In this document: positions 1-7,938 of the stretch, piece by piece
How positions within the stretch are numbered: the first letter of the stretch is position 1
How the letters are laid out: each line of letters opens with the position of its first letter
NCBI GenBank assembly: GCA_947632565.1
Contig: CANRPT010000006.1
Span: forward strand, 1 to 45,796
Direction of reading: 5' to 3'
DNA length: 45,796 nt
Source: an uncultured Bacilli bacterium
GTDB taxonomy: Bacteria > Bacillota_I > Bacilli_A > RF39 > UBA660
Program-made: the position numbers and the translations under genes
Notes under the pieces: model-generated
Seen by the model: only the letters and a program-made list of their open reading frames with translations
Told to the model about the DNA's origin: nothing
Databases searched by the model: none

Positions 1-55
1 AGTCTTGATTTCCCCTCTAAAAGAGTCTTAACTATATTTGAAAGGAGCTGATACC

Positions 56-415
56 TTGCCTAGAAGGTCTAATAGTGGTCAAGAAGTTAATTCGGAATCT
101 AAAAAGAAGACGAATAAGATTGCAATTTCTCCTAGAGCAAGAGAAAATCAGATTATTTCAGCTGCTTATGATCTTGCTGAGAAAAGAATTTTGAATGGAA
201 CGGCTTCTTCTCAAGAGATAATTCATTTTTTAAGGATGGGATCTGAAAAGGAGAAGCTCGAGAGGATTAAACTTGAAGAAGAGAATAAACTTCTTCGTGA
301 AAAGACGAAGTCCTTGGCTGCATCAACAAACATTGAGCAAATTCTTAAGGATGGTTTGAAAGCTTTGGGTAATTATCGCCTTACTGAAAGTGAGGATGAT
401 ACTTATGAAGATTAG
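56..415 (+). CDS. Putative terminase small subunit (DNA-packaging helper)
   Basis: The start chosen is TTG at 56, because AAAGGAG at 41-47 lies 8 nt upstream; the earlier in-frame TTG at 38 would put this ribosome binding site inside the gene. The 119-aa product has a Ser/Lys-rich N-terminus, a helical middle (SPRARENQIISAAYDLAEKR) and a charged coiled-coil stretch (EKEKLERIKLEEENKLLREK), ending in an acidic tail. No clear helix-turn-helix is visible. The small-terminase call rests on size, helical build and position at the head of the packaging operon, 1.2 kb before the large terminase. Another DNA-binding or scaffolding role is possible. Confidence 0.5.
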   Translation: MPRRSNSGQEVNSESKKKTNKIAISPRARENQIISAAYDLAEKRILNGTASSQEIIHFLRMGSEKEKLERIKLEEENKLLREKTKSLAASTNIEQILKDGLKALGNYRLTESEDDTYED

Positions 416-824
416 ATGTTATAAAGAATTGAAGAAGTTAAAGACTTTCAAAGAACGATTTGATTATTTGAAGCTGAATGGTAAAGTTGGAGAATCAACA
501 TTTGGGTTCGATCGATATTTGAACCAGACATTTTACAAATCTGATGAATGGAGACATGCTAGAGATCGAGTTATTCGAAGAGATGAGGGTTGTGATCTTG
601 GGATTCCTGGTCATGAAATCCTTGGTGAGTCTCCTATTATTCATCATATGAATCCAATTACTCAGGAAGACATAATTAATAGGAATCCTGATATATTTAA
701 TGAAGAGTATTTGATTTGTGTTACAAAAGATACACACAATGCAATAACTTTTGGGAATGAGAATCTACTGCCATTCGAAAATGTTGAAAGAAAACCTAAT
801 GATACTTGTCCGTGGAAGGAGTGA
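405..824 (+). CDS. HNH-family endonuclease-like protein
   Basis: ATG 405 is preferred over GTG 390 and ATG 396 because GAGG at 392-395 is spaced correctly for it; the gene overlaps its neighbour by 11 nt. The 139-aa product shows an HNH-like core: a basic helix with YKSDEWRHARDRVIRRD, then CDLGIPGHEI, the HHMNPI pair of histidines, and a late Asn/His in KDTHNAITFGN. Only one Cys of the usual structural zinc pairs is present, so it is a reduced HNH. HNH proteins beside terminase genes are common in HK97-type phages and assist DNA cutting during packaging. A free-standing homing nuclease is the alternative. Confidence 0.7.
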   Translation: MKIRCYKELKKLKTFKERFDYLKLNGKVGESTFGFDRYLNQTFYKSDEWRHARDRVIRRDEGCDLGIPGHEILGESPIIHHMNPITQEDIINRNPDIFNEEYLICVTKDTHNAITFGNENLLPFENVERKPNDTCPWKE

Positions 825-829
825 TTGAA

Positions 830-1186
830 ATGGATGATAGTATCCTTAACGATCTAAAGAAAATGTTGGGGATGTCGCCTGAATTCAAAGAGTTTGATCA
901 AGATCTAATCATTCATGTCAATTCTGTATTCATGACTTTGCATCAATTGGGGGTTGGGCCAAAAAATGTTTTTAGGATTTCTGGATCCACAGAAACATGG
1001 TCTAGTTTTCTTTCTGACTCTAGAACGGAAGACGATCTTTCTGCAGTAAAAGACTATATTTATCTTAAACTTAGAATTCTATTTGATCCTCCGTCTAGCT
1101 CTTATGTTCTGTCGGCGTTAGAGTCTCAAATGAAAGAATTAGAATGGAGGCTTAATGTTCAGGCAGAAAGGGGTGAAGAAATTTGA
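830..1186 (+). CDS. Head-tail connector, phage gp6-like (adaptor)
   Basis: ATG 830 follows GGAAGGAGTG at 814-823; the upstream in-frame TTG at 806 is rejected. The 118-aa, mostly helical product opens DDSILNDLKKMLGM and continues with FDQDLIIHVNSVFMTLHQLG, the pattern of the gp6-like/Ad1 head-tail connector family that forms a ring under the portal. The late segment DYIYLKLRILFDPPSSSYVL also fits the family. It is unusual for this gene to lie before the large terminase instead of after the capsid gene, but the order recurs in related gut phages as far as I recall. The end overlaps the next gene by 4 nt. Confidence 0.7.
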   Translation: MDDSILNDLKKMLGMSPEFKEFDQDLIIHVNSVFMTLHQLGVGPKNVFRISGSTETWSSFLSDSRTEDDLSAVKDYIYLKLRILFDPPSSSYVLSALESQMKELEWRLNVQAERGEEI

Positions 1187-1650
1187 CTTTTGAAGAGGAG
1201 TATGATCCTGTTGATATTGAAGACTACCTCGCTCATTATGGCCGAAAAGGCATGAAGTGGTATGAGCATATTTTTGGCAAGCTTCAGGAACATGCGAAGT
1301 ATAATAAGAAAAAGTCTGCTCAAAAGAAAGCCAGCAAGCAAATAGAAAAAGAAGAAAAGAAGAAAAAAAGAGCCAGTTATAAAAAACTTTCCGATGAAGA
1401 ATTAAGAAGAAGGATCGATAGACAAAAGCTAGAAAAAGAATATTTGGAGCTTACTAAAGAAACGAGAACAAATAGTCAAAGATTGGTAAAGCGGGCTCTT
1501 AACTTGTTAGAAGATGTTGGGTTTGATGTTGTAAAAGGTTCTGTTGAGAATATTGGAAAACAGTATGTAACATATTGGCTTGGAACAGCGATAAACACTA
1601 AACTTGGTTATGAAGCTGTAAATCCTAAAAAGGGACAAAAAGATAAGTAG
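1183..1650 (+). CDS. Small basic protein with N-terminal HYGRKGMKW tag
   Basis: It starts at TTG 1183, overlapping the stop of the upstream gene, with GGGGTGAAG as ribosome binding site. The 155-aa product begins with an acidic segment (EEEYDPVDIED) followed by the tag YLAHYGRKGMKWYEHIFG, then a strongly basic, Lys-rich coiled-coil region and a hydrophobic-to-neutral C-terminus. Function is unknown. I know the HYGxKGMKW tag from the N-termini of many gut-phage proteins near head genes. A second copy of the tag begins the protein at 3421, and the RNA-polymerase-like protein at 42650 starts with a related DFLIHYG. A minor virion or DNA-associated internal head protein is plausible; this is inference. 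Confidence 0.6.
   Translation: MTFEEEYDPVDIEDYLAHYGRKGMKWYEHIFGKLQEHAKYNKKKSAQKKASKQIEKEEKKKKRASYKKLSDEELRRRIDRQKLEKEYLELTKETRTNSQRLVKRALNLLEDVGFDVVKGSVENIGKQYVTYWLGTAINTKLGYEAVNPKKGQKDK
1219..1277 (+). repeat. Tag-encoding direct repeat, copy 1
   Basis: This 59-nt stretch encodes EDYLAHYGRKGMKWYEHIFG. It matches 3442-3500 at 56 of 59 positions by eye, while the rest of the two host genes is unrelated. The near-identity at DNA level suggests recent duplication or gene conversion of a tag cassette. Confidence 0.9.
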
Positions 1651-1661
1651 GGTGATATTTT

Positions 1662-3407
1662 ATGTCACTATCTAACACGGCAACTCCTAAATATTATGGG
1701 GAATTTAGAGATGCGGTTTTAAGAGGAGAAATTCCTGTATGTAGAGAGATTTCTATGCAAATGAATCTTATTGATTCTAGAATTAGAAATCCTGGAATTT
1801 ACTACGATCCAGAACCTGTAGAAAAGTTTATTCTTTTTTGTGAAGAAGAACTTGTTCTTACAGATGGTAGTGATTTTTTCATGCTACCAACTTTTAAACT
1901 CTGGGCGGAAGATCTTTTAGGATGGTATTATTTTATAGACAGGAGCGTTTACGTTCCAAATCCTGGAAATCATGGTGGAAAGTATGTTAGGAAGAGAATT
2001 AAGTATCGTCTTATAAACAAGCAATACTTAATAGTTGGTCGAGGTGCTGCTAAGTCATTGTATGATACAGCTCTTCAAGCATTTTTTCTAACAACGGACG
2101 ATTCTTCGAATCAGCAGATAACAACTGCTCCTACTATGATGTTAGCAGAAGAGGTAACTAGACCTTTTGAAACTGCGATTGTTAGATCTAGAGGGCCTCT
2201 ATTTAAGATGATGACTTATGGGTCTCTTCAGAATACTACTGGTAAAAGATATGAGCGTCAAAAGCTTGCTTCAACAAAAGAAGGAATTAAAAATTTCATA
2301 ACAAATTCAATTTTACAGATTCGTCCTATGGCAATTGGTAAACTTCAAGGTTTAAGATCTAAAGTTAACACAATTGATGAGTGGCTTTCTTGTGATATTC
2401 GTGAAGATCCTGTTGGTGCACTTGAGCAGGGTGCTTCTAAGATCAAGGATTGGATGATAATTGCAACAAGTTCTGAAGGAACTATTCGAAATGCTGCTGG
2501 GGATGATATTAAAATTGAGTTGATGAAGATTCTTAAGGGGGAGTATATAGCTCCTCATACATCTATATGGTGGTATAAACTTGATGATATTAAAGAAGTT
2601 GGAAATCCTGAAATGTGGATTAAAGCAAACCCAAATCTTGGTAAGACTGTTACCTATGAGACTTATCAACTTGAAGTAGAAAGAGCTGAGCAAGCTCCTG
2701 CTGCAAGGAATGATATTTTAGCTAAGAGATTTGGGCTTCCAATGGAGGGTTACACATACTTCTTTTCTTATAATGAAACTCTTCATGGTCCATCAAGAGA
2801 ATTTTGGAGTATGAAATGTTCTATGGGTGCAGACTTGTCACAAGGAGACGATTTCTGTGCTTTTACATTCTTATTTCCATTACGAGATGGATCTTTTGGG
2901 ATTAAGACTAGATGCTATATTTCTGAACAAACATTAAAGAGACTAACGGCTTCTATGAGAAGGAAGTATGAAGAGTTTATGGGTGAGGGTAGCCTTATTG
3001 TTATGAACGGAACCATTCTTGATATGATGGATGTTTATGATGATTTGGATTCCTACATAACTCAATGTGAATATGATGTTTGTTCGTTTGGCTATGATCC
3101 ATATAATGCAAAAGCTTTCGTTGAACGTTGGGAAAGAGAGAATGGCCCAATTGGGATTGAGAAAGTTATTCAAGGATCTAAAACAGAATCAGTTCCCTTA
3201 GGCGAAATTAAAAAGTTATCAGAGGATGGTCTTTTGATATTTGATCAAGAATTGATAACTTTTACTATGGGGAACTGTATGATTGTTGAAGATACTAACG
3301 GTAATAGAAAGCTTTTGAAAATGCGCTATGATCGTAAGATTGATGCTGTTGCAGCATTGATGGATGCTTTAGTCGCATATAAGGTTAATAAAGATATGTT
3401 TGAATGA
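1662..3407 (+). CDS. terL: Terminase large subunit (ATPase-nuclease)
   Basis: The 581-aa product is the packaging motor that cuts and pumps DNA into the prohead. The N-terminal ATPase carries a Walker A-like VGRGAAKS near residue 124, a run of hydrophobic strands, and an IDEW acidic motif near 236. The C-terminal RNase H-like nuclease has MGADLSQGDD near 388, FGYDPYNAK near 477 and KIDAVAALMDAL near 561, giving the expected Asp residues. Length and motif order fit the Terminase_1 family of HK97-like phages. GGGTGAT lies just before the ATG. Both neighbours carry the HYGRKGMKW tag, which is odd and worth noting. Confidence 0.95.
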   Translation: MSLSNTATPKYYGEFRDAVLRGEIPVCREISMQMNLIDSRIRNPGIYYDPEPVEKFILFCEEELVLTDGSDFFMLPTFKLWAEDLLGWYYFIDRSVYVPNPGNHGGKYVRKRIKYRLINKQYLIVGRGAAKSLYDTALQAFFLTTDDSSNQQITTAPTMMLAEEVTRPFETAIVRSRGPLFKMMTYGSLQNTTGKRYERQKLASTKEGIKNFITNSILQIRPMAIGKLQGLRSKVNTIDEWLSCDIREDPVGALEQGASKIKDWMIIATSSEGTIRNAAGDDIKIELMKILKGEYIAPHTSIWWYKLDDIKEVGNPEMWIKANPNLGKTVTYETYQLEVERAEQAPAARNDILAKRFGLPMEGYTYFFSYNETLHGPSREFWSMKCSMGADLSQGDDFCAFTFLFPLRDGSFGIKTRCYISEQTLKRLTASMRRKYEEFMGEGSLIVMNGTILDMMDVYDDLDSYITQCEYDVCSFGYDPYNAKAFVERWERENGPIGIEKVIQGSKTESVPLGEIKKLSEDGLLIFDQELITFTMGNCMIVEDTNGNRKLLKMRYDRKIDAVAALMDALVAYKVNKDMFE

Positions 3408-3420
3408 GTGGTGATATATT

Positions 3421-3849
3421 TTGAGTTTTGTTATTAATGAAGAAGACTACCTCGCTCATTATGGCCGAAAAGGTATGAAATGGTATCAGCATATTTTTGG
3501 TGATAAGCAGCTTGAAGGACTTGAAAAAGGTGATAGAAGAAAAGCCGAACGTCGTATGAATAAGTATGGGCGGAAAGGCATGAAGGTCGAGAAGCTTTAT
3601 AATAAGAGCGAGAAGTATTTAGCAAGAGCAAAGAAGCATAAAATCTTTTTTTCTACTGCTAGAGAAAATAGAGCCGTTAATAAAGCAGCTAAAGCTCTTA
3701 GAAAGATGTCTCAAAAAGGGTATAAGCTGACGAAAGATGAAACTGGACGAAAGATTTTAGACGAAGTTCTAAAAGCTAATGGCGGTTATAAGTATATAGA
3801 TTATCTTAAGAATAAACGAATTTATGAGAGGGTTTATCGTAAGATTTAA
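3421..3849 (+). CDS. Second HYGRKGMKW-tagged small basic protein
   Basis: It starts at TTG 3421 after a weak GTGGTGAT site. The 142-aa product opens with EEDYLAHYGRKGMKWYQHIFG, almost the same as the protein at 1183, and repeats a shorter form of the tag inside itself (NKYGRKGMKV, about residues 48-57). The rest is very rich in Lys and Arg and mainly helical. Function is unknown. Its position between the large terminase and portal, its basic charge and the shared tag suggest an internal head or DNA-binding virion protein, but nothing in the sequence proves this. Confidence 0.6.
   Translation: MSFVINEEDYLAHYGRKGMKWYQHIFGDKQLEGLEKGDRRKAERRMNKYGRKGMKVEKLYNKSEKYLARAKKHKIFFSTARENRAVNKAAKALRKMSQKGYKLTKDETGRKILDEVLKANGGYKYIDYLKNKRIYERVYRKI
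3442..3500 (+). repeat. Tag-encoding direct repeat, copy 2
   Basis: Second copy of the 59-nt tag cassette, differing from 1219-1277 at three positions. A diverged third version (GGGCGGAAAGGCATGAAG, near 3568-3585) encodes the internal GRKGMK repeat of the same gene. Confidence 0.9.
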
Positions 3850-3869
3850 GATTTAAAGGAGGTGATATA

Positions 3870-5117
3870 ATGGCGATTAGTTTTGGTGATAGGCTTAAAC
3901 ATGCTTGGAATGCCTTTAATGGACGGGACCCTCACCAATACTTCCGAAGGGATATCGGAACGAGCTATGGATATCGTCCAGATCGCCAACGATTTAATCT
4001 TGGAGTAGATCGGTCAATAATCGCCTCCGTCTATACTAAGCTTGCAATGGATGTAGCTTCTGTAAAAATTATGCACATTCGTCAGGATCAAAATGGGAGA
4101 TTTTTGGAAGAAATTCCATCTAGACTTGACAGGTGTCTAACTCTCGAAGCAAATCTTGATCAGAGTGGTCGAGCATTCATTCAGGATGTCGCGGCTTCAA
4201 TGTTCGATGAAGGTTGTGTGGCGATAGTTCCTGTAGAAGCAAGTGTAGACATTACTAAAACTGATTCATATCAGATTGAAAAACTTCGAGTTGGTAAGAT
4301 TGTAGAATGGTACCCTAAGTACATTCGTGTTTCTGTTTATAATGAAAAGACTGGGGAAAAGGAAGAACTCTTAATGCCTAAGAGAGTTTGTGCTATTGTT
4401 GAGAATCCTTTCTATTCGATTATGAACGAACCGAATTCTATTCTACAGAGATTGATTCGAAAGATGAATCAGCTTGATGTTGTCGATGATCAGATCAGTT
4501 CTGGTAAACTTGATTTAATTATTCAGCTTCCTTATGTTGTTAGAAACAAACTTAAGGAAGATGCTGCTGAACAACGTCGTAAGCAGATTGAAATGCAGCT
4601 AGTAGGTTCTAAGTATGGAATTGCATACATTGACGGAACTGAAAGGATTACTCAGTTGAATCGTCCTGCAGAGAATAATTTTCTCGAACAGATCAAATAC
4701 CTTACGAGCATGTTATTTAACCAGTTGGGTATGACTGAAGAGATCTTTAATGGAACTGCGGATGAGGCTACAACTTTGAATTACTTTAATCGGAGCATCG
4801 AGCCATGTTTGGCTGCTATTACAGATGCTATGAATCGAGCATTCTTAACTCAGACTGCTAGGACGCAAGGTCAGAGGATTATCTATCTTAGAGATCCTTT
4901 TAAGCTTGTTCCAGTTAGTCAGATTTCTGAAATTGCAGATAAATTTACTAGAAACGAAATTCTTAGCCCGAATGAGATAAGGGCTATTGTTGGTTATAGG
5001 CCTGTTGAAGATCCTGCTGCAGATGAACTTAGAAATAGAAATCTAAATCAGGACACAGATGCTCAAACCAGCATTCCAGTTGTTGAGGAAGGAGAAGAAG
5101 GTCAAAATGGCAGATAA
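3870..5117 (+). CDS. Portal protein, HK97 type
   Basis: The 415-aa product forms the twelve-subunit ring through which DNA enters and leaves the head. A strong AAAGGAGGTG precedes the ATG. HK97-portal features are visible: the N-terminal segment with RSIIASVYTKLAMDVAS, the stem and crown region, and the C-terminal signature LTSMLFNQLGMTEEIFNG followed by YFNRSIEPCLAAITDAMNRAFL. The Pro-rich, acidic C-terminus (DQDTDAQTSIPVVEEGEEGQ) overlaps the protease-capsid gene by 11 nt, typical of translational coupling in this module. Confidence 0.93.
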   Translation: MAISFGDRLKHAWNAFNGRDPHQYFRRDIGTSYGYRPDRQRFNLGVDRSIIASVYTKLAMDVASVKIMHIRQDQNGRFLEEIPSRLDRCLTLEANLDQSGRAFIQDVAASMFDEGCVAIVPVEASVDITKTDSYQIEKLRVGKIVEWYPKYIRVSVYNEKTGEKEELLMPKRVCAIVENPFYSIMNEPNSILQRLIRKMNQLDVVDDQISSGKLDLIIQLPYVVRNKLKEDAAEQRRKQIEMQLVGSKYGIAYIDGTERITQLNRPAENNFLEQIKYLTSMLFNQLGMTEEIFNGTADEATTLNYFNRSIEPCLAAITDAMNRAFLTQTARTQGQRIIYLRDPFKLVPVSQISEIADKFTRNEILSPNEIRAIVGYRPVEDPAADELRNRNLNQDTDAQTSIPVVEEGEEGQNGR

Positions 5118-6888
5118 GTATGATTTTACTGGTTATGCTACTAAATTCAATACTCGTTGTTCAGATGGTCGTAGAATTATGAAGGATGCTTTCTTGGATA
5201 ATCCTAAGATTGTTCCTATGGTGTGGCAGCATATGCACAATGATCCTGATAATGTTCTTGGGCATTGTGTTCTTGAGAATCGTGATGATGGTGTCTATGC
5301 TTATGGAAAGTTCAATGATTCTCAGAAGGCAAAGCAGGCAAAGCTTCTTGTTGAGCATCGAGACATTAATGCTATGTCTATTTGGGCGAATCAGCTTAAA
5401 CAGGTTGGCTCTGATGTGATTCATGGTGTAATTAAAGAGGTTAGTCTTGTTCTTGCTGGGGCAAATCCCGGCGCTTTGATTGAAAATGTTTCGATTGCAC
5501 ATTCTGATGGTTCTATTACTGATGTGGATGATGAAGCTGTAATCTATAGTGATGAAAAGATTTCTACTGAAGATTTGGAGCATGCAGATGAGTCCAATTC
5601 TTCTGATGAGACTATTGAAGATATTTTTAATAGCCTTACTGATAAGCAAAAGGATGCTGTTTATGCTATTATTGGAACCATTGTTGATGACGATGATGAA
5701 GCTGAACACGGGGACGATTATGGTGAAGATTTCGAAGAGGAAGGTGGAAATGTCATGAAAGTGAACGTGTTTGACAAGGGTGGTAGGGAGACTACTCAGT
5801 CTCGTAATGTTTTGACTCATTCGGATTTCGTTAAGATTTCTGAAGACGCTAAGAAGTGTGGTTCTCTTAAGCAGGCTTATGAGGGGTACATCGCTGATAA
5901 TCACATTGCTCATGCGATGCCTGAGGTTGCCGATGGTACTGCTGGCACTGATTATGGTATTAATAATCTTGAGGTGCTTTTCCCTGAGTATCGTAACATT
6001 AGTGAGACCCCTGAGGTTATTAAGCGTGATGATGCTTGGGTTGCGGGTGTTATCGGTGGTGCTCGTAAGGTTCCGTTTTCTAAGATTCGGACCATGAGTG
6101 TTGATATTACCGAGGATATCGCGAGGGCGAGGGGTTATAAGAAGGGCCATCTGAAGAAGGAAGAGGTTATTAAGATGGCTAAGCGTACGACTGGTCCTTG
6201 CACGATTTATAAGAAGCAGCGTATGGATCGCGATGATATCATTGATATTACTAGCTTCGATGTTGTCGCTTTCCTGAAGCGGGAGATGCAGAGCATGCTT
6301 CGCGAGGAACTTGCTCGTCAGATTCTTGTTAGTGATGGTCGAGATGCTGGTTCCGATGATAAGATCGATGATCAGTGCATTCGCCCGATCTACAAGGAGG
6401 AAGAGTTCTACGCTTATCATGTTGAGGTTACTATGCCTGAGCAGACTCCGAATGATGAGAACTATGCCGAGTGGGTTGCTCTGATCGATAGCATTATGCT
6501 GGCGATGGTTGACTACAATGGTTCTGGTTCCCCGGCTCTGTATACGACTAAGGAGATTCACACTCGTCTTCGTATGATTCGTGATCGTCTTGGCCGTAAG
6601 CTGTATACTTCTGATGCTGAGCTCTGCGATGCTATTGGTGTTACTCGCATCGTTGATGTTCCGGTCATGAAGGATATGAAGGACAAGGAGTCCAATAAGC
6701 CTCTGTATGGCATCATTGTCGATATGCGCGACTATACTATCGGTATGAATCGTGGCGGTGAGACGACCTTCTTCGATGATTTCGATATTGATTACAACCA
6801 GTATCGTTATCTGTACGAGACTCGTCTCTCTGGCGCTTTGACGAAGTCTGACTCGGCTGTTATTCTGGAGGGTAAGGCAAACCCTTGA
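5107..6888 (+). CDS. Prohead protease fused to major capsid protein
   Basis: ATG 5107 follows GGAGAAGAAGG; the earlier TTG 5059 is rejected. The 593-aa product has two parts. Residues 1-140 resemble the HK97 U35 prohead protease: a VPMVWQHMHNDP histidine segment, then DINAMSIWA with the likely catalytic Ser, and VSLVLAGANPGALIENV. Residues 150-215 are very acidic, like a delta/scaffold domain. From about residue 217 (MKVNVF) to the end is an HK97-fold-like major capsid protein (DYGINNLEVLFPEYRNI; RLRMIRDRLGRKLYTS). Codon use shifts near 5755 from AT-rich to CGT/CTG/GAG-rich, as expected for an abundant capsid protein. Protease-scaffold-capsid fusions are known but uncommon; the precursor may self-cleave. 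Confidence 0.88.
   Translation: MADKYDFTGYATKFNTRCSDGRRIMKDAFLDNPKIVPMVWQHMHNDPDNVLGHCVLENRDDGVYAYGKFNDSQKAKQAKLLVEHRDINAMSIWANQLKQVGSDVIHGVIKEVSLVLAGANPGALIENVSIAHSDGSITDVDDEAVIYSDEKISTEDLEHADESNSSDETIEDIFNSLTDKQKDAVYAIIGTIVDDDDEAEHGDDYGEDFEEEGGNVMKVNVFDKGGRETTQSRNVLTHSDFVKISEDAKKCGSLKQAYEGYIADNHIAHAMPEVADGTAGTDYGINNLEVLFPEYRNISETPEVIKRDDAWVAGVIGGARKVPFSKIRTMSVDITEDIARARGYKKGHLKKEEVIKMAKRTTGPCTIYKKQRMDRDDIIDITSFDVVAFLKREMQSMLREELARQILVSDGRDAGSDDKIDDQCIRPIYKEEEFYAYHVEVTMPEQTPNDENYAEWVALIDSIMLAMVDYNGSGSPALYTTKEIHTRLRMIRDRLGRKLYTSDAELCDAIGVTRIVDVPVMKDMKDKESNKPLYGIIVDMRDYTIGMNRGGETTFFDDFDIDYNQYRYLYETRLSGALTKSDSAVILEGKANP
5737..5757 (+). promoter_or_regulatory. Internal ribosome binding site and ATG for separate capsid protein
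   Basis: Inside the fusion gene, GAGGAAGG at 5737-5744 sits 10 nt before an in-frame ATG at 5755. Translation from here would give a 377-aa capsid protein without protease and scaffold. The site coincides with the domain border and with the start of optimised codon use, which favours a real second start that makes the large excess of capsid subunits. It is inference. Confidence 0.5.
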
Positions 6889-7304
6889 TTAGTCTCGTTA
6901 GTTCCCCCGCTCCTAACGGGACTGATTTGAATCTTGGCGGGAAGAAGCCCGAAGATCTTCAGAAGAACGTAGTCCTGAATTCGGATGGCACGATTAGTGG
7001 CTATCTTAAGTGGGTCCCCGACTTCGATGCTTTTAGCAGCAAGCCTGAGGAAAAGAAGGGCAACTATCTGGCCATGAAGTTTACGAACTCTGGCTCTGAC
7101 AGTACTTCTGCTTCGATTGTTGCTGAAGTAATTGGACCCGGACTGCATTCTGGCCCTGTAACTTTGGACGAAGATGGCCTCCTTGTTGTTAGAGTAACTA
7201 ATCCTGGTTGCAAGATTAAGGTTAAGATTACTGGAACTGATGAATCTGTCGAGGAGAAGATCTACTCTATGAGGGGTCTGCAGCTCGAGGAAGAAACTGA
7301 GTGA
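6885..7304 (+). CDS. Probable capsid decoration protein
   Basis: It starts at TTG 6885, overlapping the capsid stop codon, with GGAGGGTAAGG 8 nt upstream. The 139-aa product is rich in beta-strand patterns (VSSPAPNGTDLNLGG; SIVAEVIGPGLHSGPVTLDEDGLLVVRVTNPG; KIKVKITG) and uses the same high-expression codons as the capsid gene. Size, beta build and position straight after the major capsid protein suggest a head-stabilising decoration protein. No named family is recognised with certainty. Confidence 0.55.
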   Translation: MISLVSSPAPNGTDLNLGGKKPEDLQKNVVLNSDGTISGYLKWVPDFDAFSSKPEEKKGNYLAMKFTNSGSDSTSASIVAEVIGPGLHSGPVTLDEDGLLVVRVTNPGCKIKVKITGTDESVEEKIYSMRGLQLEEETE

Positions 7305-7313
7305 TCTATATTT

Positions 7314-7655
7314 ATGGCAAAGTTTTATGGTAAAATCGGCTACGTACATCCTGAAGAGCTGACTCCTGGTGTTTATGATAATACTCCAAAAGAGTATCCA
7401 TATTATGGAGACGTTCTTAGTAATTACAGACACTTAGAAGATGGCGAACAAGTTAATGGTGATATTACCGTTAATAATATGATCAGTATCGTAGCCGATG
7501 CCTTTGCCTTTGATCATTTCTTTGCCATGAAGTATATTTGGTGGATGGGAGTTCGATGGCAAATTAAAAAGGTCGAAGTTAAGCGGCCTCGTCTTATTCT
7601 TACTTTAGGGGGTGTATACAATGGGCCAGAGGCTGGAGCTTCAGACGATCCTTGA
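7314..7655 (+). CDS. Head-tail joining (head closure) protein
   Basis: The 113-aa product (FYGKIGYVHPEELTPGVYDN, then the Trp-rich KYIWWMGVRWQIKKVEVKRP, LILTLGGVYNG) has the beta-barrel strand pattern of head-closure/stopper proteins, and I recognise the family from gut phages, where it lies between decoration and tail-terminator genes. It overlaps the next gene by 35 nt. The ribosome binding site is weak (GAGTGATCTATATTT before the ATG), suggesting coupling to upstream translation. Exact ring position is inferred from order. Confidence 0.65.
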   Translation: MAKFYGKIGYVHPEELTPGVYDNTPKEYPYYGDVLSNYRHLEDGEQVNGDITVNNMISIVADAFAFDHFFAMKYIWWMGVRWQIKKVEVKRPRLILTLGGVYNGPEAGASDDP

Positions 7656-7926
7656 GGGGATTGATGAGGTTAAAAAAGTATATTTTCAACCTCCTGATAA
7701 TACTCAAATGAAATATCCGTGTATTGTTTATTCAATGAGTTCGGCGGATACTCAGTTTGCGGACAATCTCCCTTATACTTACACAAAGAGATATCAGATT
7801 ACTGTTATTGATCGGAATCCGGATTCTAAAATTCCGGATAGTGTTGCAATGCTTCCGATGTGTGTCTTTGATCGACCGTTTGTTTCGGATGGATTGCATC
7901 ATTGGGTGTTTAATTTATATTTTTAG
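7621..7926 (+). CDS. Tail completion/terminator protein
   Basis: ATG 7621 follows GGGGGTG, so the in-frame codon at 7612 is rejected. The 101-aa product shows the compact alpha/beta pattern KYPCIVYSMSSADTQFADNL followed by YTKRYQITVIDRNPDSKIPD, which I associate with tail-completion proteins of siphoviruses. It lies directly before the tail tube gene, as tail terminators usually do. It caps the tail tube and links it to the head. Confidence 0.65.
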   Translation: MGQRLELQTILEGIDEVKKVYFQPPDNTQMKYPCIVYSMSSADTQFADNLPYTYTKRYQITVIDRNPDSKIPDSVAMLPMCVFDRPFVSDGLHHWVFNLYF

Positions 7927-7938
7927 GAGGTATAGGAA

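Noticed and set aside
5161-6561. 466-aa open frame on the minus strand
   Set aside because: It lies antisense to the protease-capsid gene, has no ribosome binding site, and its composition (Ile/Asn/Leu/Thr-rich) is the mirror of biased codons on the + strand.
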